Source: Elusimicrobium sp. (GTDB lineage: Bacteria > Elusimicrobiota > Elusimicrobia > Elusimicrobiales > Elusimicrobiaceae). From it: 64,000 bases of DNA. Of the stretch, positions 26,740 through 34,002 are shown one piece after another. Position 1 is the stretch's first letter. Each line of letters starts with the position of its first letter. The notes beneath the pieces are model-generated. The model ran no database searches, had not been told where the DNA came from, and saw only the letters and a list, made by a program, of their open reading frames with translations. The position numbers were made by a program, and so were the translations under genes. Where the stretch lies: NCBI GenBank assembly GCA_015062115.1, contig SUVG01000002.1:124001-188000 (forward strand). The letters run 5' to 3'.

Positions 26740-27294
26740 TTATAAGAAAGTGCGGACATCTTGCACTTCGGGTTTAGTGATGTAGCGGACGTTATGCAAA
26801 TAGACGCCTTCGCGAGCGGGCATAAAGTCGTTGCGATCGCGCGGAAATTCTACATCTAAAATGCCTTTTTCCAAACGGGAAGTAGAGGATACCACCGCTT
26901 TATGCCAGCGGTCTGTGCGGTCTTGATCCAGGGGCTCTTGGGGGTTCCAATAATTGCGGAGCACCACCGTGCCTTTGGTAATCGGGTCAGCCGAACCCAT
27001 GGCCGCCGTTTTTAAGATGACATCTTCCGTCCATACCACTTTGCCGCTACAGGGGCCGTTGATAAATTTTACTTTGTAGCGGGGGTTATCGTCGGACGGG
27101 CGTTTCTTTAGGTCTGCCAAGGAATAGAGGGCATAAGGTTGGCCTTCGTGTTGGCAGGCGGCAAAAACGTGGGTGTTCAAAAAGCGTTCGTAATCTTGTT
27201 TGTTATCCGTGCGGTTGTAGGGGGTTTTTTCAGAGTGGCACCCGGCAAGCAATGCCACGGAACAAATTAAAAAAAGGCTCAGCAGTTTTTTCAT
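26740..27294 (-). CDS. Lipoprotein of unknown function, 184 aa
   Basis: The N-terminus is a lipoprotein signal with lipobox L-A-G-C (Cys19). The mature part (about 165 residues) is hydrophilic with several predicted beta strands (RYKVKFINGPCSGKVVWTED, GILDVEFPRD, GVYLHNVRYITK) and two further cysteines (about 47 and 82) that might form a disulfide. I recognise no family. It is the first gene of a six-gene operon and has a good AAAGGAG Shine-Dalgarno and an upstream TATAAT box. Confidence 0.7.
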   Translation of the reverse strand: MKKLLSLFLICSVALLAGCHSEKTPYNRTDNKQDYERFLNTHVFAACQHEGQPYALYSLADLKKRPSDDNPRYKVKFINGPCSGKVVWTEDVILKTAAMGSADPITKGTVVLRNYWNPQEPLDQDRTDRWHKAVVSSTSRLEKGILDVEFPRDRNDFMPAREGVYLHNVRYITKPEVQDVRTFL

Positions 27295-27352
27295 AACGGT
27301 TCTCCTTTGGGGGCTTTGCGCGTACGGGCGCGCGCGTAAGGCCGATATACAA

Positions 27353-27358
27353 ATTATA
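27353..27358 (-). promoter_or_regulatory. -10 box of the six-gene envelope operon
   Basis: A perfect TATAAT on the minus strand lies about 58 bases before the first start codon. No good -35 box is seen 16-18 bases upstream. The leader between the box and the gene is GC-rich (alternating CG), unlike the surroundings. Confidence 0.45.
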
Positions 27359-27401
27359 CCCGTTTTTTTACGGAAAAGGGAAAAAGTTTTTTGTTTTCGG
27401 A

Positions 27402-27434
27402 TAAAAAAATCCCCGCCCGAGTAACAGGGCGGGG
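27402..27434 (-). terminator. Terminator after the anchored-pair genes
   Basis: On the minus strand CCCCGCCC (27427-27434) pairs with GGGCGGGG (27411-27418) and is followed by ATTTTTTT. It lies 22 bases after the stop of the 680-residue protein gene and separates it from the six-gene operon. Confidence 0.88.
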
Positions 27435-27456
27435 AAAAGCGGAACTGAAAAGCCGA

Positions 27457-29499
27457 TTAGTTGCGTTGATAAGTTCCTACATCTGTGCGGCTTTCTCGCA
27501 GGTTATCAGTATTTTCTTTATCGCCTTTAAGCTCGTCGGGGGTGGAGGTACCTCTTTTGAAAGAAGATTCCATTTTTGCCCGCAGCTCTTCTTTTCCGAA
27601 ATGCTGTTCAAGTGCTTCGTGCGCTTGTTTGCGGAGGGTGAGATTGTAGGATATATCGTCCGAGATTTCTTTTGCCCTGTCTATACTGGAAATGGGTTTC
27701 TCTCCGGAGCTTTCAGAGATTGCAACGGCATTTTTTCCAATGGCGGGGGATAAGCCTAAACCAATCAGCGTTGCGCCGGTTTTAGCGGTAGCAGTGTAGG
27801 CGAGGGTAGTTTCGGTTGCGGTGTTTTTATCCCGTGCCATTTCTCTGTTTTGCCTGCCCCAGGCTTGGAGGTCTTCTTGCGTATAGGCTACATAAGCGGG
27901 GGAGAAATTTTGGGCAAATTCAATTTCTTGTTGAATTTGTTCGGGGGTTTTCCCTAATTCGGCCAGTTTTTCAGGTAATGCTTGGATATATTCTTCCCGT
28001 ATTTGGGCATAGCGGTTTAACGGATCCCCTTTGAAAACAACATTTCCGGCCATATCCACGCTTTCTTTCAAAAAGTGATCCGGTTGGTCGGTTGCGGCCA
28101 CCCAAAAACAAGAGTTTTTTTCGCAATTGGCTTTAGATACCATGAATTGATACATTTGTTGAGCGACAAAACCGGACTGCTTTGCCAGATAATTTTTTTG
28201 AGCTTCGGGATCGGGATCGTTTTGCAATCCCTCACCATCCACTAGATTTTCCTGTAATCCTTGGGAAAATTTTTCTATATCCATTTCTTGCCCGTAAACA
28301 ACCGTTACGGGAAATCTGTAGTTTTTTCCGTTATCGAACTCAGGATATTTTTTGGCATTTTCCCGTCTTACTTCTTCTTTCTTTTTTTCATCAATGGGGT
28401 TTGGACCTTTAGTGGCGCAACTTACACTGTTATGAGATTTGAGAGATTTGTTTCCTCCGCAGCTCAGCGTTTCTATCAAACTGGGAGTGGCATTTTCCGG
28501 TTCTTCTTTTCCTTGTTGCACAGCCAAGGTTTCTTGTTTTACACTTTGCATTGTTTGTCTTATAAAAGCGCGTTGTTCTCCGGTGAATTGTTGGATAGCT
28601 TTTTGTTGTTCCGGTGTGTACGGAGGGGGCCCGAAACGTTCTTCAATGATTCTTTGGATATTTCCTTCATATTTTTCTTCCGGATAGAAAAGGGATAAAA
28701 CCTTACTTAAGATTTCGTTTTCATTTTCGCTATCGGCATTTTCTTCCTTATTTGTGCCGTTATCCCCGTCGTAGGAAATGTTGGGCATATTCATATCCGG
28801 CATGCCGGCGCGTTTGAATTGGCGCGGGTTCTTGGCCGATTCACGCTCTCCCTGTGCATAGGCCAGGCGGGCGGCTTCTTCGTCCGTCCAGTCCGTATCT
28901 TCCAAGGAGTAAGGGTCGTCAAACCCGAAGAATTGTTTAATGGGGTTAAAAATGCGGGCCAGTTTGGAGTCCGGCACGCGTTTGGTTTGCGGGTTGATAG
29001 CTACCGGGGTGAAACGGGCGGCGCGTTCGGCGCGGACATAGTTATCATACGCATCCCCCTTGGCGCTGATTTCGTGCATACCGCGGGAGGTGCCTTCCGG
29101 GGCTACTTGCGGAGCTAGCACCCATTCATCTTCGTAATCGCCAAACAACAGACCGCCGCCTTCCCCGCCGCCTGCTTGGGGTGTTTCTTCGGTAAGGGGG
29201 GAACCAGCAGCTCCGCGGGCATCAGCCAGCATTTCTTCGTTTCCTGCCAAGGCATTTTCGTTTGTGTTTTGCGCGGCGTTTGCGCCCGGGTGGGCGGAAC
29301 CTTTTTTGGTAAATACGGACGCAATCCGATTGACCAGTTCCGTCAACGGATTGGAAGTAAAAATTTGAGGGGTGGCTTGTTGGGCTGATTCCCCCGGTTT
29401 TTGGTTAACGGGTTTGTTGCCCATAAAAAACGGCAACGATAAAAAGAGCAACACCGCTACACCGAGCGAAATACCGACGATTTTAATAGTTTTTTTCAT
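27457..29499 (-). CDS. Membrane-anchored protein of unknown function, paralog A (680 aa)
   Basis: One N-terminal membrane segment (about 7-26) with a basic start anchors a long hydrophilic chain, most likely in the periplasm. Just after the membrane comes PQIFTSNPLT-x-LV-x-RI (44-59), then a low-complexity Ala/Gly/Glu part and the motif W-V-L-A-P-Q-x-x-P-E ending GMHE (126-143). Both are shared with the next gene upstream, paralog B. A third shared block is a helix LSLFYPEEKY near residue 270, followed by Gln-rich helices, and a fourth is FPVTVVYGQE. Four cysteines in two clusters (SC-GG...SC and NC-EKNS-C) suggest disulfides and support an extracytoplasmic location. I recognise no domain. 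It has an AAGGAT Shine-Dalgarno and lies 43 bases after paralog B. Confidence 0.72.
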   Translation of the reverse strand: MKKTIKIVGISLGVAVLLFLSLPFFMGNKPVNQKPGESAQQATPQIFTSNPLTELVNRIASVFTKKGSAHPGANAAQNTNENALAGNEEMLADARGAAGSPLTEETPQAGGGEGGGLLFGDYEDEWVLAPQVAPEGTSRGMHEISAKGDAYDNYVRAERAARFTPVAINPQTKRVPDSKLARIFNPIKQFFGFDDPYSLEDTDWTDEEAARLAYAQGERESAKNPRQFKRAGMPDMNMPNISYDGDNGTNKEENADSENENEILSKVLSLFYPEEKYEGNIQRIIEERFGPPPYTPEQQKAIQQFTGEQRAFIRQTMQSVKQETLAVQQGKEEPENATPSLIETLSCGGNKSLKSHNSVSCATKGPNPIDEKKKEEVRRENAKKYPEFDNGKNYRFPVTVVYGQEMDIEKFSQGLQENLVDGEGLQNDPDPEAQKNYLAKQSGFVAQQMYQFMVSKANCEKNSCFWVAATDQPDHFLKESVDMAGNVVFKGDPLNRYAQIREEYIQALPEKLAELGKTPEQIQQEIEFAQNFSPAYVAYTQEDLQAWGRQNREMARDKNTATETTLAYTATAKTGATLIGLGLSPAIGKNAVAISESSGEKPISSIDRAKEISDDISYNLTLRKQAHEALEQHFGKEELRAKMESSFKRGTSTPDELKGDKENTDNLRESRTDVGTYQRN

Positions 29500-29542
29500 A
29501 AGGGATCCTTTCTATGGTTAATTTCTAATAGTTTATAAGGTA

Positions 29543-31174
29543 CTATTTGTGATTCCGAGCGTAATTCGTTCCTACAACACTTAAAGGATTTTGGATCTTT
29601 TCCAATGCTTGCTGGAGTGCCTCTTTCGGGTCATAAAAATTGATGTTTCCGTTGAGAGCCATGCCAATAAAGGATCCCTCAAAGGTGCCATCGTAATCAA
29701 GAGTAGCATCTCTCTCTGCCTGTTCACCCGATCCCTCAGCCAGTTCTGTTGTGTCTTTATTGAATTCCTCAGAAAGATTCAAGAGGGAGTCTCCATTTCT
29801 AGGATTAACATTGATCGATTTCCGTCCTTCAGACGTCCAAGAAATAGCGGAATCGTTCACTGTTTCCCCATAGATGAGACCTGGGGTAACAATTTCTACG
29901 GATTTATATGGTATGCCTTGCATTTCTCCTTCTACATGTGTAGGATCTTTGGCTCCTTCAGCGCCTTTTTCCTCGTTTTCAAGATGTTGCCAAAAGCGAG
30001 AAATAACAGTTTTCGAAGTAGACAGCATGGAATTCGCACTTGAGGAGATTGCCTCCCACGTGGTCGCTTCCTTCCCCGCAGTTTTCGAAGTAGACAGCAC
30101 GAGATCCGCACCTGAGGTGGTTCCCTTCCCCGCGGCCTCTACTGCTGCTGCTACTCTTTGTAGCGTTGCAGTGTTAGTAAGGCCCATTTTCGTCAAACGA
30201 ACTTTTCCTTCTTCTTCTTTAGAGACAATAGTTATCGGCAAATCTATCGTTTCCTTCCCTTCTCGTTTGGCGGCACGAACATAATTACCCAAATAATCTT
30301 TCGCGGGCGGAGGCGGGGGCTCTTGCGAATCTAACATGCGCATGATATCTTCCCATTGGAGGCGGCGGAATTCCTTAATTACCTGTTCCTTTTTCTCTTT
30401 AATAAAAGCCTCTTTTTCTTTTAACGAAGCAGGTGTAGCCGGAACTAAACCGAATTTAACACTAGCATAATCTTCAACCAGTTTGGCTAATCTACGTTCG
30501 GGGTAAACAACATCCATGAGTTCTTTGAGGGCTTTTTCCGTCTCGCTGAGCGGGGCTTGTGTTTTGGTCGGTTCCGGGGCGTACCGTGCGGGCTTGGGCA
30601 ATTGCAGATTTGTATTGGCCCGGGCCAACAAAAGCGGTTCTTTTTGCGCCGAGAAAGAGGCGTTTTCTTCCGTCGGAGAGACAAGCGGCAAGGCTTGCAA
30701 CGGTTGTTCCGTTGCTTGCATCTCGGCAGATTGGGGCAGTTCCTCGTCGGTGTTGACCTCGTGCATACCTTTGACGCCCATATCTTCGGGCGAAATTTGC
30801 GGGGCAATCAACCAGTTCCCGTCGTCCTCTCCTTGCGGCAGTTCAATCGGTTCGCCGGGGGCATCTTCCTGCGACGGAAGTGTTTTTAACAGAGCGGCAC
30901 GGTAATTGGTGGGGGCAAGTTTCCTTTTTTCCTGCATGCGCGCTACCGCCAAGCGGCGTTTTTCCCGTTTTTTATCCCACTCGGTTTGCAGAGCATTTAC
31001 AATGCGTTTTACTAAAGTGGTAAGCGGGTTTGAAGTAAAAATTTGCGGACGGGGCCGGGCCTGCGCCGCAGGGACGGCGGACGGCGGAGGGGTGGTTTCC
31101 AAAAACGGAAGAAGTACAAAAATAATGCCGAGAATAAAAACCAATACAAATAAAAAACCCATCAGTTTCTTCAT
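29543..31174 (-). CDS. Membrane-anchored protein of unknown function, paralog B (543 aa)
   Basis: This protein has the same plan as its downstream neighbour: a membrane segment (about 5-24), the juxtamembrane motif PQIFTSNPLT-x-LV-x-RI (43-58), the W-L-I-A-P-Q-x-S-P-E...GMHE motif (121-139), the helix MDVVYPERRL and the strand DLPITIVSKEE. In between are Pro/Gln/Glu-rich linkers. The second half differs: it holds a 24-residue imperfect tandem repeat with core M/VLSTSKT, then a region rich in Gly/Glu. It has no cysteines, unlike paralog A. I chose the ATG at 31174, preceded by GAGG, instead of an in-frame start 14 codons earlier, since it begins the membrane anchor. Own promoter TTGAAA-17-TACACT upstream. 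No function known. Confidence 0.72.
   Translation of the reverse strand: MKKLMGFLFVLVFILGIIFVLLPFLETTPPPSAVPAAQARPRPQIFTSNPLTTLVKRIVNALQTEWDKKREKRRLAVARMQEKRKLAPTNYRAALLKTLPSQEDAPGEPIELPQGEDDGNWLIAPQISPEDMGVKGMHEVNTDEELPQSAEMQATEQPLQALPLVSPTEENASFSAQKEPLLLARANTNLQLPKPARYAPEPTKTQAPLSETEKALKELMDVVYPERRLAKLVEDYASVKFGLVPATPASLKEKEAFIKEKKEQVIKEFRRLQWEDIMRMLDSQEPPPPPAKDYLGNYVRAAKREGKETIDLPITIVSKEEEGKVRLTKMGLTNTATLQRVAAAVEAAGKGTTSGADLVLSTSKTAGKEATTWEAISSSANSMLSTSKTVISRFWQHLENEEKGAEGAKDPTHVEGEMQGIPYKSVEIVTPGLIYGETVNDSAISWTSEGRKSINVNPRNGDSLLNLSEEFNKDTTELAEGSGEQAERDATLDYDGTFEGSFIGMALNGNINFYDPKEALQQALEKIQNPLSVVGTNYARNHK
30007..30150 (-). repeat. Imperfect 72-base tandem repeat inside paralog B
   Basis: A 21-base stretch at 30007-30027 recurs exactly at 30079-30099, a shift of 72 bases (24 codons), with further partial matches downstream of each copy. 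It encodes two copies of a segment with core LSTSKT and appears to be a recent in-frame duplication. Confidence 0.8.
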
Positions 31175-31231
31175 ACACAACCTCAAAGAAAGAAAAGTAG
31201 CAAACCGAAGACACACTCGTCTATGATTAGT

Positions 31232-31260
31232 AGTGTAGTTTTTTATAAGAGGTTTTTCAA
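31232..31260 (-). promoter_or_regulatory. Promoter of the anchored-pair genes
   Basis: On the minus strand TTGAAA (-35) and TACACT (-10) are separated by exactly 17 bases, the same boxes and spacing as the greA promoter at 32089-32117. The leader to paralog B would be about 50 bases. Confidence 0.65.
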
Positions 31261-31265
31261 GGGTT

Positions 31266-32048
31266 TTAAGACCTAGCAGTAGCCTGGGCCTTTTGGGGGC
31301 GGGAGAACAATCGTTTTACAATTTCCCACGATTTTTGAATATGCGCCTTAAAAGGGTTGGTTTCTTGCTGGGTTGCGGTGGCGGGTTGGTCTTCCGGGTG
31401 GACGGGAAGCGAAAATCCCGCCCGGTACGCCAATTGGCGTAAATAGTTGGAAGGAATAGCAAAGTTGAGATTTTGGTTGCCTTCGCCGCTGTAACTGGCA
31501 AACGCAACGGAAACTACTTTCCCTTCCGCATTAAAAACGGGGCTTCCGCTGGAACTGGGCGAAATGGGCGCGCTGATTTGATGCCAAATCACACCGTCCG
31601 CCTTTTTGCGTACCTGGCTGATAAGACCCGAAGAAATAGTGTTTTGCAAGCGGCGCGGATTGCCGATAACCGTGATGGGTTGCCCGGGGAGGACGGTGTC
31701 CGAATCGGCCAAATACACAACGGGCAAATGCAAGGCTTTTATTTTTAGCAGAGACAAATCTACATTTCCTGCTTCGGCCACCACAATGGCTTCGCCCGAT
31801 ACGGCGCCTGTATTAAAAGTAATGTTGCTGTAGAGAGAGTCTTGTGTAACATGGCGGCTTGTGGCAATAAGCCCATCCTGTGTGAGTACAAAACCCGTTC
31901 CCGTGAAGGTGGTTCCGTCCTTTTTGGCCACATTGATAGTTACCACGGCCGGTGCGTTTTGGTTGGCAATAGCCACGTGGTCGTTCTCCGCCCCGAAACA
32001 GAGCGGCGATAAAAGGAACAATGCAGTAAAAAGGGGCAGATATCTCAT
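31266..32048 (-). CDS. Exported trypsin-like serine protease (HtrA/DegP-type catalytic domain, no PDZ)
   Basis: This 260-residue protein has a signal peptide (about 1-20) and a trypsin-like protease domain with the catalytic triad His66 (ATSRHV), Asp97 (GNVDLSLLKI) and Ser167 (PSSSGSPVF). HtrA proteins usually read GNSGGP at the nucleophile; here the second Gly is Ser, a mild change that keeps the active serine. The chain ends after a short basic tail, with no PDZ domain, so it is not a full DegP. It precedes the two anchored paralogs on the same strand and could cleave periplasmic proteins, possibly them. No Shine-Dalgarno is seen and a TATAAT box lies just 6 bases before the ATG, suggesting a leaderless mRNA. 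Confidence 0.88.
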   Translation of the reverse strand: MRYLPLFTALFLLSPLCFGAENDHVAIANQNAPAVVTINVAKKDGTTFTGTGFVLTQDGLIATSRHVTQDSLYSNITFNTGAVSGEAIVVAEAGNVDLSLLKIKALHLPVVYLADSDTVLPGQPITVIGNPRRLQNTISSGLISQVRKKADGVIWHQISAPISPSSSGSPVFNAEGKVVSVAFASYSGEGNQNLNFAIPSNYLRQLAYRAGFSLPVHPEDQPATATQQETNPFKAHIQKSWEIVKRLFSRPQKAQATARS

Positions 32049-32054
32049 ATTTTG

Positions 32055-32060
32055 ATTATA
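32055..32060 (-). promoter_or_regulatory. -10 box of the exported protease gene
   Basis: A perfect TATAAT on the minus strand ends 6 bases before the ATG, so transcription would be expected to start at or next to the A of the start codon. A small GGCG/CGCC stem-loop lies just upstream in place of a recognisable -35 box. Confidence 0.5.
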
Positions 32061-32088
32061 TATAAATTTGGGCGTTTTGCGCCTTTAG

Positions 32089-32117
32089 TTGAAATAAAGT
32101 TGCATAATTAGTACACT
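32089..32117 (+). promoter_or_regulatory. Promoter of greA
   Basis: TTGAAA (-35) and TACACT (-10) are 17 bases apart and 22 bases before the greA start codon. Confidence 0.7.
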
Positions 32118-32139
32118 AATAAAAATAAGGAGTATGATT

Positions 32140-32613
32140 ATGCAAGAAGTGTTTTATGTAAGCCGTAAAAAATATGAATCGTTAGTAAACGAACTAAAAG
32201 ATTTGAAAGAATTAAAAGCGCAACTTTCCAACGAAATCGGCGAAGCTGCCGCTCAAGGCGATTTGAAGGAAAATGCCGAATATCACGCCGCTAAAGAAAA
32301 ACAGGCGGAAACACTTATCCGTATCCAAGAATTGGAAACCCGCCTGAGAAATGCTCAAATTACGGACGATTTAACCGTAGATAAAAGCGAAGCACGCATC
32401 GGGGCGACCGTAACCATTGCCGATTTGGACGCCGGTATCGAATTTACCTATACCTTGGTAGGGTCTATGGAATCTAACCCGGAAAAAGGGTTGTTGTCCG
32501 TTAAATCTCCCTTAGCCAATGGGGTGCTCGGTAAAAAAGAAGGCGAAACTTTTGAAGCCATTTTGCCGCGCGGGCCGAAAAAATACAAATTGGTAAAGTT
32601 GGAATATAAATAA
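32140..32613 (+). CDS. greA: Transcription elongation factor GreA
   Basis: GreA rescues backtracked RNA polymerase by stimulating transcript cleavage in the secondary channel. The 157-residue protein has the N-terminal coiled-coil hairpin (about 1-75) with the acidic tip in ARGDLKENAEYHAAKE-like form (AAQGDLKENAEYHAAKEKQ), and the C-terminal FKBP-like domain with ARIGATVTI and SPLANGVLGKKEGE. The ATG at 32140 is 7 bases from an AAGGAG Shine-Dalgarno; the ATG two codons earlier is too close to it. It is a single-gene unit with its own promoter and terminator. Confidence 0.96.
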   Translation: MQEVFYVSRKKYESLVNELKDLKELKAQLSNEIGEAAAQGDLKENAEYHAAKEKQAETLIRIQELETRLRNAQITDDLTVDKSEARIGATVTIADLDAGIEFTYTLVGSMESNPEKGLLSVKSPLANGVLGKKEGETFEAILPRGPKKYKLVKLEYK

Positions 32614-32636
32614 TCTGTTTTTCGGTTTTACAATCA

Positions 32637-32668
32637 AAAACCTCCCTTGATAAAAAGGGAGGTTTTTT
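32637..32668. terminator. Bidirectional terminator after greA
   Basis: A 12-base-pair stem (AAAACCTCCCTT and its complement) is followed by TTTTTT on the plus strand; the complementary strand also shows a short T run. It lies between greA and the converging gene at 32674. Confidence 0.9.
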
Positions 32669-32673
32669 GTGGG

Positions 32674-33879
32674 TTATAAATTGAGTTCCGGAACATCGGG
32701 GTATCTGTACTTTTCAAACAAGGAGCGGAAGCTCACATCTTTTGTCCACCAGTAAAAGACACTTTCCAAAAACAAACCTTCCGCATAGGTAAGAGTGTTT
32801 TCATCTTCCGGCCAAGAGGGGGTTGTGCCATGCTTTTCCACATATTCAATTAAGCGGTCGGTGGTTTCGTCCAGGGTGATATATTTTTTGGGATAGGATT
32901 CCAAAATAGTTTGTATTTTTTCCCGCAACGGAAGAACATCTTTGAAAAAGTTAGTTTGGTTATGTTCCATGATTACCGAAATGCGGTTAAATAACAACCG
33001 TTCCTGCGGGTCTCCGCTGTGCCACGCCGGTAAACGGCCGTGTTGTGCCACAAACTGTTCCAAACGGGCCAACATTTCTTGGTAAACAATAACGGTAGAT
33101 TGGGCGTTATGCTCCGCTTGGACAATAGATTTTGTATGTTGGGTGTATGCTTCTTTTAACAACTCAAGGAGTTGCTGTTGTTGCACGGGAGTTAAACTCC
33201 GGGCCGCTATATATCCGCGGAGCAAGTCCTTTAAGGAAGCATCCAAAAACGGATTTTTCATAATCTCGCGGAACTTTAAGTTAATTTTATGCGGGTGGCG
33301 TACCATGTAATTTACCGCCGATTGGGCAAAGGTTTCCGCCGGGTTTTTAGAGGCAATAAAACGGAGTTCCGTGGAGGAAATAAATTCTACCGGAACGGAG
33401 TAGTAGTCCGCTAAATCCATTAAAAACTGTTCGTAGTTTTGGGTTTTTATCGATTGGGATAAGAAATCATGCAAAGCATTATTGCGTACGGCGATAATTT
33501 CGGTAAGCAAAGCTTCGCGGGCGGCTAAATCACCCAGGTCTAAACGGGGTTGCAACTGCTGGGCTTTGCCCAAAATGGCTTTGGCGGTGTAGCGCTCCAA
33601 ATCGTATGTATGTTGGCGGTTGAGCAAATTTTTCGTTGGAGAGTTGCTCATAACTGTTGCCAATATTTCTCCTTCCGTAGCGGCAGTTAGGGGGCGCAAG
33701 TTGGTGTTGATAAGGGTTCCGTTGACAACACGGAAACCGGCCCCCGCGGGCACACCCGTGACGGCCTTGGAAACACCTTTGGCGGTAACGGCCTTGGCGG
33801 CACCTTTTACAAGTTGCCCTTGCGCATGGGAAAGAAGAGGGGAAATAGTTAATAATAAAATAAGTATCGTGTTTTTCAT
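32674..33879 (-). CDS. Exported protein of unknown function, 401 aa
   Basis: A signal peptide (about 1-19, SHAQ end) is followed by a Lys/Ala/Val stretch and a largely alpha-helical protein. Two C-terminal segments resemble each other: LARLEQFVAQHGRLPAW and LIEYVEKHGTTPSW, each followed by about 15 residues and a hydrophobic helix. This L-x-x-(F/Y)V-x-x-HG-x-x-P-x-W pattern is like the helicase-associated repeat found in many Elusimicrobium-like and other exported proteins, here without a helicase. No catalytic motif is seen. It is a single gene with its own promoter-like box 6 bases before the ATG and no Shine-Dalgarno. Function unknown. Confidence 0.65.
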   Translation of the reverse strand: MKNTILILLLTISPLLSHAQGQLVKGAAKAVTAKGVSKAVTGVPAGAGFRVVNGTLINTNLRPLTAATEGEILATVMSNSPTKNLLNRQHTYDLERYTAKAILGKAQQLQPRLDLGDLAAREALLTEIIAVRNNALHDFLSQSIKTQNYEQFLMDLADYYSVPVEFISSTELRFIASKNPAETFAQSAVNYMVRHPHKINLKFREIMKNPFLDASLKDLLRGYIAARSLTPVQQQQLLELLKEAYTQHTKSIVQAEHNAQSTVIVYQEMLARLEQFVAQHGRLPAWHSGDPQERLLFNRISVIMEHNQTNFFKDVLPLREKIQTILESYPKKYITLDETTDRLIEYVEKHGTTPSWPEDENTLTYAEGLFLESVFYWWTKDVSFRSLFEKYRYPDVPELNL

Positions 33880-33885
33880 GTCTAT

Positions 33886-33891
33886 ATTCTA
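33886..33891 (-). promoter_or_regulatory. -10-like box of the 401-residue protein gene
   Basis: TAGAAT on the minus strand ends 6 bases before the ATG, with no Shine-Dalgarno between them; this again fits a leaderless mRNA. The -35 region (TGGCGG) is poor. Confidence 0.35.
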
Positions 33892-33922
33892 ATACAAAAA
33901 AATACCCCCCGCCAGGGTCTTT

Positions 33923-33950
33923 AGGCCCAGAAGGAGACTGGGCCTTTTTT
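33923..33950 (+). terminator. Terminator-like hairpin on the plus strand without an upstream plus-strand gene
   Basis: AGGCCCAG pairs with CTGGGCCT across a 7-base loop and is followed by TTTTTT on the plus strand only. No plus-strand gene ends nearby; greA, 1.3 kb upstream, has its own terminator. It may stop antisense transcripts before they enter the GH57 gene, or end an unseen small RNA. Confidence 0.6.
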
Positions 33951-33957
33951 AAGGCAC

Positions 33958-33985
33958 AAAAACCCCGGTTTTGAAACCGGGGTTT
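33958..33985 (-). terminator. Terminator of the DUF4912-GH57 operon
   Basis: A perfect 12-base inverted repeat (AAACCCCGGTTT) with a very short loop is followed on the minus strand by TTTTTG, 17 bases after the GH57 stop codon. Confidence 0.88.
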
Positions 33986-34002
33986 GAAAGGCATTGGGCG
34001 TA

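Noticed and set aside
32134-32139. Earlier ATG of greA, two codons upstream
   Set aside because: It is only one base from the AAGGAG Shine-Dalgarno; the ATG at 32140 has correct spacing.
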